DNA of 64,000 nt from Pelobates cultripes (lineage: Eukaryota > Chordata > Amphibia > Anura > Pelobatidae). The translations under genes were made by a program, and so were the position numbers. Below, piece after piece: positions 42,723 through 56,339 of this stretch; the stretch's first letter is position 1, and every line of letters starts with the position of its first letter. The notes under the pieces were generated by a model, which did no database searches, had not been told where the DNA came from, and saw nothing but the letters and a program-made list of their open reading frames with translations. The stretch covers positions 119,388,632-119,452,631 of the forward strand of contig OW240915.1 of NCBI GenBank assembly GCA_933207985.1, read 5' to 3'.

Positions 42723-44272
42723 CATCCTGTTCCAAATTATTGTGCAAGTGATATTTTTCTCATTTACCTAAATAATTGATGTAAATAACAGTCAACATAA
42801 TTCTCATGTTATCAACTATTAAGAGTACAATTCAAATTTTATTGAACAAACCTCCTAATGATTAAAACATACAAAACTTACAATGCACTGTTCCAAATTA
42901 TTATGCACAGTAAGTTTCAAAACACTTTATAGGTTTAAAGAACTGAAAATTGTCCTTTGTTGTGTTTGCAGCATATTTACTAAAATCAAAAGCTATTTCA
43001 ATCAAACTTATAACAACATTTTAACTTTTTAAACAGGTCACGTTACATTTTAACATAGGACCCCTTATTTGATAGCAGCTTCACAAGTCTTGCATCCATT
43101 GAACTTGTAAGCTTTTGGACAGTTTCTGATTGAATTTGTTTGCAAGATGTCAGAATAGCCTCCCAGAGCTGCTGTTTGGATGTAAACTGCCTCCCACCCT
43201 CATAGATCTTTTGCTTGAGAATGCTGCAAAAGTTCTCAATAGGATTGAGGTCAGGGGAGGATGGAGGCCACACCATGACTTTCTCTCCTTTTATCCCCAT
43301 AGCAGCCATTGATGCAGAGTTATTCTTTGCAGCATAAGATGGTGCATTGTCATGCATGAAGATGATTTTATTACGGAGAGCATAGTTCTTCCTTCTGTAC
43401 CAGGGAAGAAAGTGGTCAGTCAGAAACTCCACATACTTTGCAGAGGTCATCTTTATACCTTCGGGGACCCTAAAGGGGCCGACCAGCTCTCTTCCCATGA
43501 TTCCGGCCCAAAATATGACTCCACCACCGCCTTGCTGACGTCACAGCCTTGTTGGAATAAGGTGGCCGTCCAACAACCATCCACTACTCCATCCATCTGG
43601 ACCATCCAAGGTTGCACGGCACTCATCAGTGAACAGGACTGTTTGAAAATTAGTCTTCATGTATTTTTCTGCCCAATGTAGCCGTTTCTGCTTGTGAGCA
43701 TTGGTTAGTGGTGGCCAAATAGAAGGTTTATGCACAGTTGCAAGACTCTGGAGGACTCTACACATTGTTGTCCGCGGGACTCCAGCAGCTTCAAATATCT
43801 GTTTGCTGCTATGTAATGGTATTTTAGCAGCTGCTCTCTTGATCCAATTCATGGATCTGGCAGAAATCTTCCTCAATGTGTCTTTATCTGCACAAACCCA
43901 TCTGTGCTCTGAATCAGCCACAAATCTCTTAATAGTGCGATGATCACGCTTAAGTTTTCATGAAATATCTAATGTTTTCATACCTCGTCCAAGGCATTCA
44001 ACTATTTCACTCTTTTCGGCTGCAGAGAGATTGTTTTTCTTCCCCATATTGCATGAAAATGGTGCTCTGCTTAATAATGTGGAACACCCTCCTTTACTAG
44101 TCTTTCCTTAAATTGGGCTCACCTGGCAATCTAATTATCACAGGTGTCAGATTGTTTTCAGTGATCAAAAGAGCCCTGAGACACAATGCCATCCATGAGT
44201 TGAATTGAAAAACAAAATATTTAATCTTTGTGACACTTAAATAGAATTTGCATAATAATTTGGAACAGGATG
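42723..44272 (-). mobile_element. Tc1-type transposon with TA duplication
   Basis: Inverted ends CATCCTGTTCCAAATTATT ... AATAATTTGGAACAGGATG, flanked by TA on both sides (42721-42722, 44273-44274). About 1.55 kb, the usual Tc1 size. A second, inner copy of 'TGTTCCAAATTATTATGCA' near 42890 is a subterminal repeat such as those bound by Tc1 transposases. Confidence 0.93.
43043..44048 (-). pseudogene. Tc1 transposase (one stop, one frameshift)
   Basis: The start at 44048 reads MGKKNNLSAAEKSEIVECLGRG, a helix-turn-helix start. A TGA at 43958-43960 interrupts it, and the frame goes on with HRTIKRFVADSEHRW, AAGVPRTTMCRVLQS and LFTDECRATLDGPDGW (first catalytic Asp of DDE). Around 43535 it shifts to the frame with FMHDNAPSYAAK (second Asp) and [20 protein letters not shown] (third acidic residue, Glu). 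It moves DNA by cut and paste; this copy is inactive as read. Confidence 0.93.
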
Positions 44273-44274
44273 TA

Positions 44275-44826
44275 TGTGGGCCGCCAAAAACTGAAACTTC
44301 AGTTTTCATATAAACACAGATTTATTTAGAAAAGTACAGTATAAAAAAAGTTGCCTAACTGACACTGGATGTCCTCACACTCGTAGGGGTTACAAAGTAA
44401 ACAAAACAGCAAATTTATTTTAACACCTTAAGGAATGGGGTGGCTCTAAATGCTGAAGGGCAGCATGGAACATCCCCGCCATCCTTTGTACCCACCAGGT
44501 CCCCGCCATTCCTTATTTCCCCTCGGACTGTGCCAGCCTGTCAGTCTGTGGGGAGTAAAGAGGGAGGAGCTGGGGGCTGGTGCAGATGCCAGCAGCTGGA
44601 GGGAGACCTGTCAGTTGCTTTGCACAGCGTAAATCAATTTTGGTCGCATGTCCAACCTCCACGTGGAAACTCCACCTCCTGAACACAAGCCCCCACGCAC
44701 GTTGCTGACCTCGCTGGAAAGCTGCCCACAGGACCACCAGGAAATAATTACAGAAAACTAATAGGTATTTAGCCTTTTGCAGCCCCCTACCCACCTCACA
44801 GCCCCCCTACCCAACATATTAGAAAA

Positions 44827-44864
<38 letters not shown>

Positions 44865-44865
44865 C
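44275..44865. other. Unassigned, with (AT)n microsatellite
   Basis: Moderately GC-rich, no supported gene. 44829-44863 is an uninterrupted AT run that directly abuts the LTR-A fragment. Open frames at 44440-44682 and 44513-44794 overlap on opposite strands and show no domain. Confidence 0.45.
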
Positions 44866-45410
44866 ACCCAGGTGGACCTAGTTGGGCCCCGAATACAAAA
44901 CATACAAGCCAATAAAAACAGAGGTTTACATTCAGACACTCCAGTGTACACAAATCCCTCCCCTCTGCCTGTGATACAATTAACGAAGACAATGGACTAA
45001 CTCAATTAACTCTAAGCAGAAAAAACATACATTTTTACAAACCCCAAAAAGTACCCCAAAATACAACATATCCCCACATCCCCTGATAGCCCCAATCTGG
45101 GTGAACAATATATCCAAAAATCACCCAGATCGGTTCAGGAATTTCCTGGAAGTCTTATTTTTGCCTCATCGTGCACATGGTCCCATGCCCAAAACAGTTC
45201 CATACACACAACGACAAAACACTGCTGGACAATTTAAGATGGCCGCCACCACATATTTGAATCTGTTCCAGTTAAAAGTCCAATGGGCAGAAACAGTACT
45301 TTTCAACATGGGTTATAACAGGGGTCATAGTCCCAGGGTAGGTGGCTTGCAAGCAGGCCCCTCCAAAAACCCATGGCAAACTACATTAAAAAAGGGGAGT
45401 TTGTCACAAT
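44866..45410 (-). mobile_element. LTR-A fragment (~545 bp)
   Basis: Contains CTCCCCTCTGCCTGTGATACAATTA (44958), CCTGATAGCCCCAATCTGGGTGAACAATATATCC (45080), CATGCCCAAAACAGTTCCATA (45185) and the minus-strand start TGTGACAAACTCCCC at 45410. The 3' end in sense was lost at the (AT)n tract. Several hundred bases are missing compared with 13156-14235. Confidence 0.75.
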
Positions 45411-45812
45411 ATATATGTTTATATATTACTCAATCATCTAGGGTGGCAACACATAGCCGTGAGTATTACATGTGACAATTCATGGTGCAGTGACTTATGG
45501 GGCTGGCATAGATTTTTTTTCCATGGCTGCTTTGTATCCCTAGTTCGGCCCTGCCCCCGATGGTGGTTGTGATCCTGGGGTCTGCCTGGGAGCTCAGACA
45601 GACCCCCTCTGCATGATCCACCCCTCCCGGGCCATATGAATGTGGGGTCCTCGCGATCACATGGCCGGAATAGACTGCTTATGCAATGCCTGCAGGGGGA
45701 CTGCCTGAGCGCTCAGGCTGTCCCCATAAAGCCTGTAAAAAAGTTTTCAAAGTTAAAATAAAGTTTTAAAACACTTTATAAATGTAAGAAAAGTACTTTG
45801 ATTATATATAGA
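45411..45812. repeat. R-type repeat tail
   Basis: Shares CGATCACATGGCC and TGCAGGGGGACTGC with 28300-28365 and 15180-15235, and a TTAAAATAAAGTTTTAAAACA segment with 15120. It forms the left flank of the Tc1 insertion. No gene. Confidence 0.5.
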
Positions 45813-46190
45813 CAGTTGCAAGAAAAAGTATGTGAACCCTTTGGAATGATATGGATTTCTGCACAAATTGGTCATAAAATGTGATCTGGTCATCATCTAA
45901 GTCACAACAATAGACAATCACAGTCTGCTTAAGCTAATAACACACAAAGAATGAAATGTTGCCATGCTTTTATTGAACACACCATGTAAACATTCACAGT
46001 GCAGGTGGAAAAAGTATGTGAACCCCTAGACTAATGACATATCCAAGAGCTAATTGGAGTGAGATGTCAGCTAACTGGAGTCCAATCAATGAGATGAGAT
46101 TGGAGGTGTTGGTTACAGCTGCCCTGCCCTATAAAAAAACACACACCAGTTCTGGGTTTGCTTTTCACAAGAAGCATTGCCTGATGTGAA

Positions 46191-47845
46191 TGATGCCTCG
46201 CACAAAAGAGCTCTCAGAAGACCAACGATTAAGAATTGTTGACTTGCATAAAGCTGGAAAGGGTTATAAAAGTATCTCCAAAAGTCTTGCTGTTCATTAG
46301 TCCACGGTAAGACTAATTGTCTATAAATGGAGAAAGTTTAGGATTGCTGCTACTCTCCCTAGGAGTGGCCGTCCTGTAAAGATGACTGCAAGAGCACAGC
46401 GCAGACTGCTCAGTGAGGTGAAGAAGAATCCTAGAGTGTCAGCTAAAGACTTACAAAAGTCACTGGCAAATGCTAACATCCCTGTTAGTGAATCTACAAT
46501 ACGTAAAACACTAAACAAGAATGGATTTCATGGGAGGATTCCACAGAGGAAGCCACTGCTGTCCAAACAAAACATTGCTGCACGTTTACAGTTTGCACAA
46601 GAGCACCTGGATGTTCCACAGCAGTACTGGCAAAATATTCTGTGGACAGATGAAACCAAAGTTGAGTTGTTTGGAAGAAACACACAACACTATGTGGTGA
46701 AAAAGAGGCACAGCATACCAACATCAAAACCTCATCCCAACTGTATGGTGGGGGGGGCATCATGGTTTGGGGCTGCTTTGCTGCATCAGGGCCTGGACGG
46801 ATTGCTATCATCAAAGGAAAAATGAATTCCTAAGTTTTATCAAGACATTTTGCAGGAGAACTTAAGGCCATCTGTCTACCAGCAGAAGCTCAACAGAAGA
46901 TGGGTGTTGCAACAGGACAATTGTCAGGAATACTGTTTGATCCAGCACGTAGAACTGTACAGCACGGATGACAAATAAGTAACGTATTACCGGTCCTTAG
47001 AATGGCCGGATTTAACGTACAAAGAATAGTCAAAAATACTAGCCGAGGTCAGGGAACACAGAAAGGGACACAGCAATGAGGAAAGCCAGGAGTCAGGATA
47101 CCAGAATATAGAGAAGTCAATAAACAAAGCCAAAGTCAAAAACCAGGTAGAAAACTATAAACAGGAACGCACTCTAGGACAACCACAAGGGAAACCACTA
47201 CAGGGCACTGAGCAGGCTGAGAACTGGGCCTAAATACCCCTCCTTTCGTTCTGATAGGCTGTAACCGGCCTTTGACCCCAAAGTCAGTTACCAGGTTTCA
47301 TTTGCATAATTGCTGCTCAGCATTAACCCTTCTGTGGATTAGGTTGCTGCTCGGCACAACTTTTCCTGTGTGGACAGCAAATGTCATTAATCGCTTTTCT
47401 CTAAGCGGATGAATACATGACACCAGGTTTCATTTGCACAATTACTGCTCAGCATTAACCCTTCTGTGGATTAGGTTGCTGCTCGGCACAACTTTTCCTG
47501 TGTGGACAGTAAATGTCATTAACCACATTTCTATAAGTGGATGAATATGTGACAACAATCACCCAAAGCATAGAAGTAAATCAACAACAGAATGGCTTAA
47601 ACAGAAGAAAATACGCCTTCTGAAGTGACCCAGTCAGAGTCCTGACCTCAACCCGATTGAGATGCTGTGGCATGACCTCAAGAAAGCGATTCACACCAGA
47701 CATCCCAAGAATATTGCTGAACTGAAACAGTTCTGTAAAGAGGAATGGTCAAGAATTACTCCTGACCGTTGTGCACGTCTGATCTGCAACTACAGGAAAC
47801 GTATGGTTGAAGTTATTGATTCCAAAGGAGGTTCAACCACTTATT
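46191..47845 (+). pseudogene. Tc1 transposase, broken and interrupted
   Basis: The start at 46193 reads [22 protein letters not shown] (helix-turn-helix). A TAG at about 46297 interrupts it; the frame continues with [21 protein letters not shown] and LWTDETKVELFG (first Asp). A run of eight G at about 46750 shifts the frame in the GG-x-MVWG motif. The insertion at 46922 falls in the QQDN catalytic stretch (second Asp). After it comes [19 protein letters not shown] (Glu) and the stop TAA at about 47847. Length without the insertion is about 1.02 kb. Confidence 0.93.
46922..47554 (-). mobile_element. Solo LTR-B (chromovirus LTR) with exact 5-bp duplication
   Basis: TGTCAGGAATACTG ... GAATATGTGACA, flanked by ACAAT at 46917-46921 and 47555-47559. 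Homologous to the chromovirus LTRs at 3312 and 11000. The end contains a ~131-bp tandem duplication: CCAGGTTTCATTTGCA begins at about 47291 and again at about 47423. No internal sequence. Confidence 0.95.
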
Positions 47846-48659
47846 AAATCCAAGGGTTGACATACTTTTTCCATCTGAACTGTGAATGTTTACATGGTGT
47901 GTGTGGCGAAACCAACCTCGCCACTGTGAACTGGAGAAGCCTGGTTGCTCGCCTGCTCCCTTTGGACTATGGCCCTGCAGGTTAAACCATTTATTTCCCC
48001 TGCAGAAAGGCTTATTTGTGTGATCTGAGTGCCATTCATCTAATAATGTGCACCCAGATCCCAGCTATCTGGGGATATGTGAAATGTCTGTGTGTTATGT
48101 GTAAAAGGTGACTTTATGTATTTTAAAGTGTTTTGTGTCTTTTTGCAACTATGTGCTTAATGGAGTCTTGTGTCTGTCCTGGGAGATAATTGAATTACTC
48201 TCCAGGATAGAAGAGTCTGAAACTGGTTTGGGCCAGAAAGCCATGCTTAATTTAGTCACAAAGGACTTTCCCTTAACTTTTGAACCCCTGGTCTGATTCG
48301 TGCCATTTTTTAATATGTTGTTCCCCTGAATGGATTGTTTATGAAAATTTATGTTTTATGTTTGTGACTAGTGATGTCGCGAACCAGAAATTTTCGGTAA
48401 GCGAACTTCCTCAAATGTTCGCGAACCGGCGAACCGGGTGAACCGCCATAGACTTCAATGGGCAGGCGAATTTTAAAACACACAGGGACTCTTTCTGGCC
48501 ACAATAGTGATGGAAAAGTTGTTTCAAGGGGACTAACACCTGGACTGTGGCATGCGGGAGGGGGATCCATGGCAAAACTCCCATGGAAAATTACACAGTT
48601 GATGCAGAGTCTGGTTTTAATCCATAAGGGCAGAAATCACCTAACATTCCTAAATCACA

Positions 48660-49085
48660 ATGAATATGGATTGACACCTGACATATGACATATTGACACC
48701 TTGACATATGGATTGACACCTGTCCTCAGAGCCCCTGATGCACACGGACACAGAGCAGAATAGAAACTGGTCCCCCTACATAGGGTCACTTGGCAGATAT
48801 GGATTGACACCTGTCCTAAGGATCCCTGATACACACTGACACAGAGCAGAATGGGGACTGTTCCTCCTACATAGGGTCACTTGGCAGATATGGATTGACA
48901 CCTGTCCTCAGAGACCATGATACACACTGACACAGAGCAGAATAGAGACTGTTCCCCCTACATAGGGTCACTTGGCAGATATGGATTGACACCTGTCCTC
49001 AGAGACCATAATACACACTGACACAGAGCAGAATAGGGACTGTTCCCCCTACATCGGGTCACTTGGCAGATATGGATTGACACCT
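48660..49085. repeat. 91-bp tandem repeat, copy 2 array
   Basis: About four and a half units of GGATTGACACCTGTCCT-CAGAG ... GGTCACTTGGCAGATAT at 91-bp spacing. It is cut at 49085 by LTR-A, at the same base as in 1-1345. Confidence 0.92.
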
Positions 49086-49978
49086 TGTTACAAACTGCTA
49101 TTTGTAACGGGCCCTTTAAATGGCAAATTGCCCTGCTTCCCTGGGTTGTGGAGAAGCCTATTTGCCAACCTCCTCCCGCATGACTATGGCCCCTGGGAGA
49201 TTGTGAAAATGTATGCACTTTTATTTGGTGTGTATGGCCTTTAAGACTGTCAGTGGGCATATTGGGGCTTATGGACTCTTTATGTGACTGGTACTGGCCC
49301 TTTAAACACCTTTTTTGGGACATCAGGAAGATTGGGACACTGCCCCTTTAAGGCCGTGTCCCCAGACTTGTTGGGGACACTGCCCCTTTAAGACGGTGTC
49401 CCTTGTGTCCCCAGACCTGGTCGCAAACCCTTTGTGCATGCCTGGCTATTTACCACTTGGTTCAGTAAATGGGGCTTACTGAACCAAGTACAACACAGGC
49501 AGACCACCCAGAAGTGGAAGTGTGCAGGCAATTTACCTCCCAGAAGCTGCGGTTAACCGCAGCTTAATTGACAATGTTGGGAGGTCTTTGTTCGTTTGCC
49601 GAACACGTGGCGGCGGCCATCTTTGATCATTCGACGAGGTCAGCGGTATGTGTAGCCAAATTCATGGAACTAAAATCGGCTACACATTTCCGGAACTACC
49701 GCTGAGCTCTACCTTCTCCCCTACTGGTTTTATTTTTCAGCCTGAAATAGACCGACCTCACAGCCCAAATCTATGGAACTGTTTTGGGCAGGAAAATGTG
49801 CTTGCGGTCGGTCATAAAGGGACCTCCAGCTAACTTTTTAACCCCTGGATGTATTTGGCTGATTTTTGGTTATGTTTATGTTTTAAGTGTGCTGATTCCA
49901 AATATGTAATTATGAAGATGGGATGTGTAGTTTTAAAGTTACAGGGTATGGCTAAAACTGTATTTTTACTGCCTGTGT
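49086..49978 (+). mobile_element. LTR-A inside hAT copy 2
   Basis: Starts TGTTACAAACTGC and matches 691-1 and other LTR-A landmarks (CATGACTATGGCCCC 49180; GCAGCGGT...AATTCATGGAACTAAAATCGGC 49640; CAAATCTATGGAACTGTTTTGGGCAGG 49765). It loses similarity at about 49978, before the zinc-finger piece, so its 3' end is truncated. Being present at the same junction in two hAT copies, it became part of the transposon before they separated. Confidence 0.75.
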
Positions 49979-49991
49979 TTAATTATGTTAA

Positions 49992-51120
<1,129 letters not shown>

Positions 51121-51269
51121 ATGTGGAGCAAGACGCAGCAGCAGAAGAGGACTCAGCCGAGGAGGTTATGGAAGAGGATGGAGTAGGAGGAGTAGAGGAG
51201 GTGGCAGCGTACTGGCAGAGTACACGCTGTAGGGCTGACACACCTGCTTGAAGATAACTAACTGCTATT

Positions 51270-52311
51270 CAATCTATAACTGTGAATAAAGTTTTTTGTT
51301 TTTAAATCCAAGCTATTGTGACACCAGTGAGTGAGTGGTGGCACTGGGCACAGTATCCACTGTGAGCCTGACACACCCGCTTTGAGACAACTAACTGCTA
51401 TTCAATCTATAATTGATGTTTGTTTCACAGGCAGAAAGTGCCCTAAAACATGGCGGCTTGAACCCTAGTTGGTGGCGGATAAGTCACGCAAGTCAACCGG
51501 CATTCAGAGCTAAAATACAGCAGCATGTGGACCATTTTTAGCCCAAGGCAGCTCATCTCATCAGGCCTTTTTTAATCTAATGTATCGCCCAGTGTCAGTC
51601 TCTTCAGGATCCATCCCTCATTCATCTTAATAAAGGTGAGGTAATCTAGACTTTTTTGACCTAGGCAACTTCTCTTCTCAGTGACAATACCTCCTGCTGC
51701 ACTGAAGGTCCTTTCTGACAGGACGGGGCAGGCCAGAAGTTCTATCGCAAATTGGGATAGCTCAGGCCACAGGTCAAGCCTGCACACCCAGTAGTCAAGA
51801 GGTTCATCGCTCCTCAGAGTGTCGATATCTGCAGTTAAGGCGAGGTAGTCTGCTACCTGTCGGTCGAGTCGCTCTCTGAGGGTGGATCCCGAAGGGCTGT
51901 GGCGATGCGTAGGACTTAAAAAGGTCCGCATGTCCTCCATCAACAACACGTCTCTAAAGCGTCCTGTCCTTGCCGGCGTGGTCATGAAAGGTGGAGGATG
52001 ACTTCCACCTCTCCCCCTGATGAGATGAGCTGCCTTGGGCTAAAAATGGTCCACACGCTGCTGTATTTTAGCTCTGAATGCCGGTTGACTTGCGTGACTT
52101 ATCCGCCACCAACTAGGGTTTAAGCCGCCATGTTTTAGGGCACTTTCTGCCTGTGAAACAAACATCAATTATAGATTGAATAGCAGTTAGTTGTCTCAAA
52201 GTGGGTGTGTCAGGCTCACAGTGGATACTGTGCCCAGTGCCACCACTCACTCACTGGTGTCACAATAGCTTGGATTTAAAAACAAAAAACTTTATTCACA
52301 GTTATAGATTG
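51270..52311. repeat. Large inverted repeat: two 296-bp arms around the dimerization domain
   Basis: 51270-51565 and 52016-52311 are reverse complements over 296 bp with about three mismatches. The 450-bp centre holds the transposase C-terminal frame. The outer part of each arm is the 120-bp subterminal repeat of this hAT. Copy 1 lacks the entire segment. Confidence 0.92.
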
Positions 52312-55034
52312 ATTAGATTCCCGTTGTGCTGTGACATCACCCTTATACGCTGTGTAAAGCATACTTTTCAATTTATTTTGGAACTGCTGCATCCTTTCTG
52401 ACTTGCCATAATTTGGTAACATTTCAGGCACTTTCTGCTTATACCGGGGGTCTAGTATCGTGGACACCCAGTACAGGTCGTTCTCCTTCAGCCTTTTTAT
52501 ACGAGGATCCCTCAACAGGCATGACAGCATGAAAGACCCCATTTGCACAAGGTTGGATGCTGAGCTACTCATGTCCTGTTCCTCATCCTCAGTGATCTCA
52601 CTGAAGGTATGTTCTTCCCCCCAGCCACGTACAACACCACGGGTACAACGAGCACCCTGGGATGCCTGTTGTGGTTGGTCTTCCTCCTCCTCAAAGCCAC
52701 ATTCCTCCTCTTACTCCTCTTCCTCACAATCCTCTTCCAGCGTTGCCGCAGGTCCAGCAAGCGATGCTGATAAGGCTGTTTCTGGTGGTGATGGTGACCA
52801 CAACTCTTGCTCTTCCTCTTCACACTCATCTACGGCCTGATCCAGCACTCTTCGCAGGGCACGCTCCAGGAAGAAAACAAATGGTATGATGTCGCTGATG
52901 GTGCCTTTGGTGCGACTGACTAAATTTGTTACTTCCTCAAAAGGACGCATGAGCCTACAGGCATTGCGCATGAGCGTCCAGTAATGTGGCAAAAAAATTC
53001 CCAGCTCCCCAGAGGCTGTCCTAGCACCCCGGTCATACAAATATTCATTAACGGCTTTTTCTTGTTGGAGCAGGCGGTCGAACATTAGGAGTGTTGAATT
53101 CCAACGTGTCGGGCTGTTGCAAATCAAGCGCCTCACTGGCATGTTTTTTCACCGCTGGATATCTGAAAAGTGCGCCATGGCCGTGTAGGAACGCTTGAAA
53201 TGGCCACACACTTTCCTGGCCTGCTTCAGGACGTCCTGTAAGCCTGGGTACTTATGCACAAAGCGTTGTACGATCAGATTACACACATGTGCCATGCACA
53301 GCACATGTGACAACTTGCCCAACTTCAATGCCGCTAACAAATTTGTTCCATTGTCACAAACCACTTTGCCGATATCCAGTCGCTGCGGAGTCAGCCACTT
53401 TTCCACCTGTGCGTTCAGGGCGGACAGGAGTGCTTGTCCGGTGTGACTCTCTGCTTTCAAGCAAGTCAAACCTAAGACGGCGTGACACTGCCGTATCCGG
53501 GATGTGGAATAGTACCTGGGGAGCTGGGGGGTGCCGTTGATGTGGAGCAAGACGCAGCAGCAGAAGAGGACTCAGCCGAGGAGGTTATGGAAGAGGATGG
53601 AGTAGGAGGAGTAGATTAGGTGGCAGCAGGACTGCCTGCAAGTCGTGGCGGTGTCACCAACTCCTCTGCAGAGCCATGCTTGGCAGCAGTCAGCAGGTTT
53701 ACCCAATGCGCAGTGTAGGTGATATACCTGCCCTGACCATGCTTTGCAGACCAGGTATCAGTGGTCAGATGGACCCTTACCCCAACACTGTGTGCCAGAC
53801 ATGCCATTATTTCTTTTTGCACAATCGAGTACAGGTTGGGATTGCCTTTTGTGAAAAGAAATTTTGGCCGGGTACCTTCCACTGCGGTGTCCCAATAGCT
53901 TCTAAATTTTTGAGCGCCTCAGACTCCACCAGCTTGTATGGTAAAGCTGGCGGGCTAATAGTTCGGACAAGCCAGCAGTCAGACGCTGGGCAAGGGGGTG
54001 ACTTTCTGACATTGTCTTCTTACGCTCAAACATGTCCTTGACAGACACATGACTGTGGGAAGATGAGCGTGAACTGCTCAAGGCGGGAGGCGGAGTGGCG
54101 GATGGTTGAGAGGGGACAAGGAGGACAGCAGTGGTTGACGTGGCTGAAGATGCTGGACCAGGGGGAGGCTGGCGGCTTAGAGTAGGCGAGCTGCTTGTAC
54201 TCATGTGTTGATCCCATAGGCGTCTGTGATGTGAGATCATGTGCCTACGCAAAGCAGTTGTACCTAGGTGGTGTTGGACTTCCCACGACTCAGTTTCTTT
54301 TGGCACAGGTTGCAAATGGCATCGCTGTTGTCAGAGGCAGACACACAAAAAAAATTCCACACTGCTGAGCTCTGCAATGACGGCATTATGGTGGTGGACA
54401 CAGACACAGCTGTCTGATCTGTGCCACTAGCTCCCTTGGGCGCACGCACCTCCCTCCAACTCGCCTCCCTCCCTCCTCCCTGTCTCCCCATCTGAACTTT
54501 CGCCTGCTCTTGCCGAGCGGCACCCACGCGACATCCATGGATCTATCGCCATCAATGTCCGCCACTTGTATCTGACAACTCAGCAAAGGAAGCAGCAGTG
54601 GGTACAACATCATCATCATCATCACAACGACGCCCCATGTGGTGTGGCTGCCTGCCTGGAGACATATCCCTGTTATCTACATCCTCTGGGTAATAATGAA
54701 AGCCGATCACTCATTTCTTCAAACGGATGTGTGAATAACTCCTCTGACATACCAACCGAAGCGGTTGTGGTGCTAGTTTTGGTGGTGGCGGCAGGCGGGT
54801 GAGTGGTATCTTGAGAGGTGCCTGAAGCTAAGCTGGAGGAGGATGGTGCGTCAAGGTTCTGAGCGGAGGCTGTGAAGATTGGGTGTCCTGTGTTAGCCAG
54901 TCAACTATGTCCTCAGAACTTTTCAAGTTCAGGGTACGTGGCCTCTGAAAACTGGGCATTATTCTAGGGCCAAAGGGAATCACAGCACCACGACCACGAT
55001 GGCCCCTGCGGGGTGGCCTGCCTCTGCCTGTCAT
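51572..55034 (-). pseudogene. hAT transposase, copy 2 (BED finger to dimerization domain, broken)
   Basis: The ATG at 55034 begins GRGRPPRRGHRGRG (AT-hook-like). The BED finger CNLCQKKLSRGK ... RRHMISHH lies near 54300-54220. VHLTTDTWSAKHGQG lies near 53780, IGKVVCDNGTNLL near 53380, CNLIVQRFVHKYP near 53270 and SPTRWNSTLLMFDRLLQQ near 53100. The C-terminus (51985-51572) has the hAT dimerization signature: IELLACPVLSERTFSAAGGIV, KRSCLGQKSLDYLTFIK. At least six frame changes occur. Transposition must have used an enzyme from another copy or occurred before decay. Confidence 0.9.
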
Positions 55035-55056
55035 TTTTGTTGGGGATTAGTGGTAC

Positions 55057-55330
55057 TATGCGTGCAAGCTACTGGGGGACCAGATATGAGTGGCAATGTG
55101 CACTGGCACAGTTGTGCAGAGCACAGGCTGTAGGCCTGACACCCGCTTGAAGATAACTAACTGCTATTCAATCTATAACAGTGAAAAAAGTTTTTTGTTT
55201 TTAAATCTAAGCTATTGTGACACCAGATGTAAGTGGTGGCACTGACTGGGGAAATGGGCACAGTATGCACTGTGAGCCTGACACAGAAGCTGGCAGCAGT
55301 GGCAGACAATTAAGTGCAATTACATTACAT
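55057..55330. repeat. hAT subterminal repeats, copy 2
   Basis: Units with CTGACACCCGCTTGAAGATAACTAACTGC (55138) and AAGCTATTGTGACACCAGA (55211) correspond to 40975-41395. Followed by the CCAGGAGGTGGGAGGGTCTG and GTTCGCG-rich end at 55440-55657. Confidence 0.75.
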
Positions 55331-56339
55331 AGAAAAAAAAATCAAAAAAAGCATACCCTAACCCTAACCTAGCTATGCTTTTCCCTATCTAATGAACAGC
55401 AGCTACACTTTCCCTCCTCTTACTAAGCATGCATCTAAAATGGATGCCTTCCAGGAGGTGGGAGGGTCTGCTAGGGAGGGTGTGCTGTTAATTGGCTGGA
55501 ATGTGTCTGCTGACTGTGAGGTACAGGGTCAAAGTTTACTCAATGATGACGAATAGGGGGCGGTTCGAACCGCGCATATGTTCGCCCGCCGTGGCGAACG
55601 CGAACATGCTATGTTCGCCGGGAACCGTTTGCTGGCGAACCGTTCGGTACATCACTATTTGTGACATGTATATTTTAGAAGTTTTAAATATTGTGTAAAA
55701 ACTGTATTCCTCTGCCGGTGATAATGAGATTACCCATTGTGTTTAGTAATCATATCACCTGCAGAGGGGAGGATTTTGTGTGGGAGTGTCTGGGTGTATT
55801 GTACAGATTGATTGGTTGTTTTGTAACGCCCTGTGGGCTGTACTATGTTTGTGGATTGGGAATAAGAGAGACTGTATGTGACAGTACAGGAAGATTCTGC
55901 TTGACCCTCAAACCGATGTGTCGTCTCGTTTTTGGGGGGAATTGGATTGTATGCTGACTGCCAGGAGTGTAAGCGGATTGTATGCTTTTCCTGTTCGGCT
56001 GATTCCAGTGTTCGTGTGTTTCCAGTTCGGGAGTTGGTGAATTCATACAGTTTGCAGTTCGGGAGTTTGGTGCTTGCAGTAGCTGCTGGTCTATGGGAAA
56101 GGGGATTATCGCCTAAACGGTTTTTATCCTCTTGTGAGAGAAACGGTCCGTTACAGTGTGTTCAATAAAAACATGGCAACATTTCATTCTTTGTGTGTTA
56201 TTAGTTTAAACAGACTGTGATTGTCTATTGTTGTGACTTAGATGATGATCAGATCACATTTTATGACCAATTTGCGGAATCCATATGATTCCAAAGGGTT
56301 CACACGCTTTTTCTTGCAACTGTGTATATATATATATAA

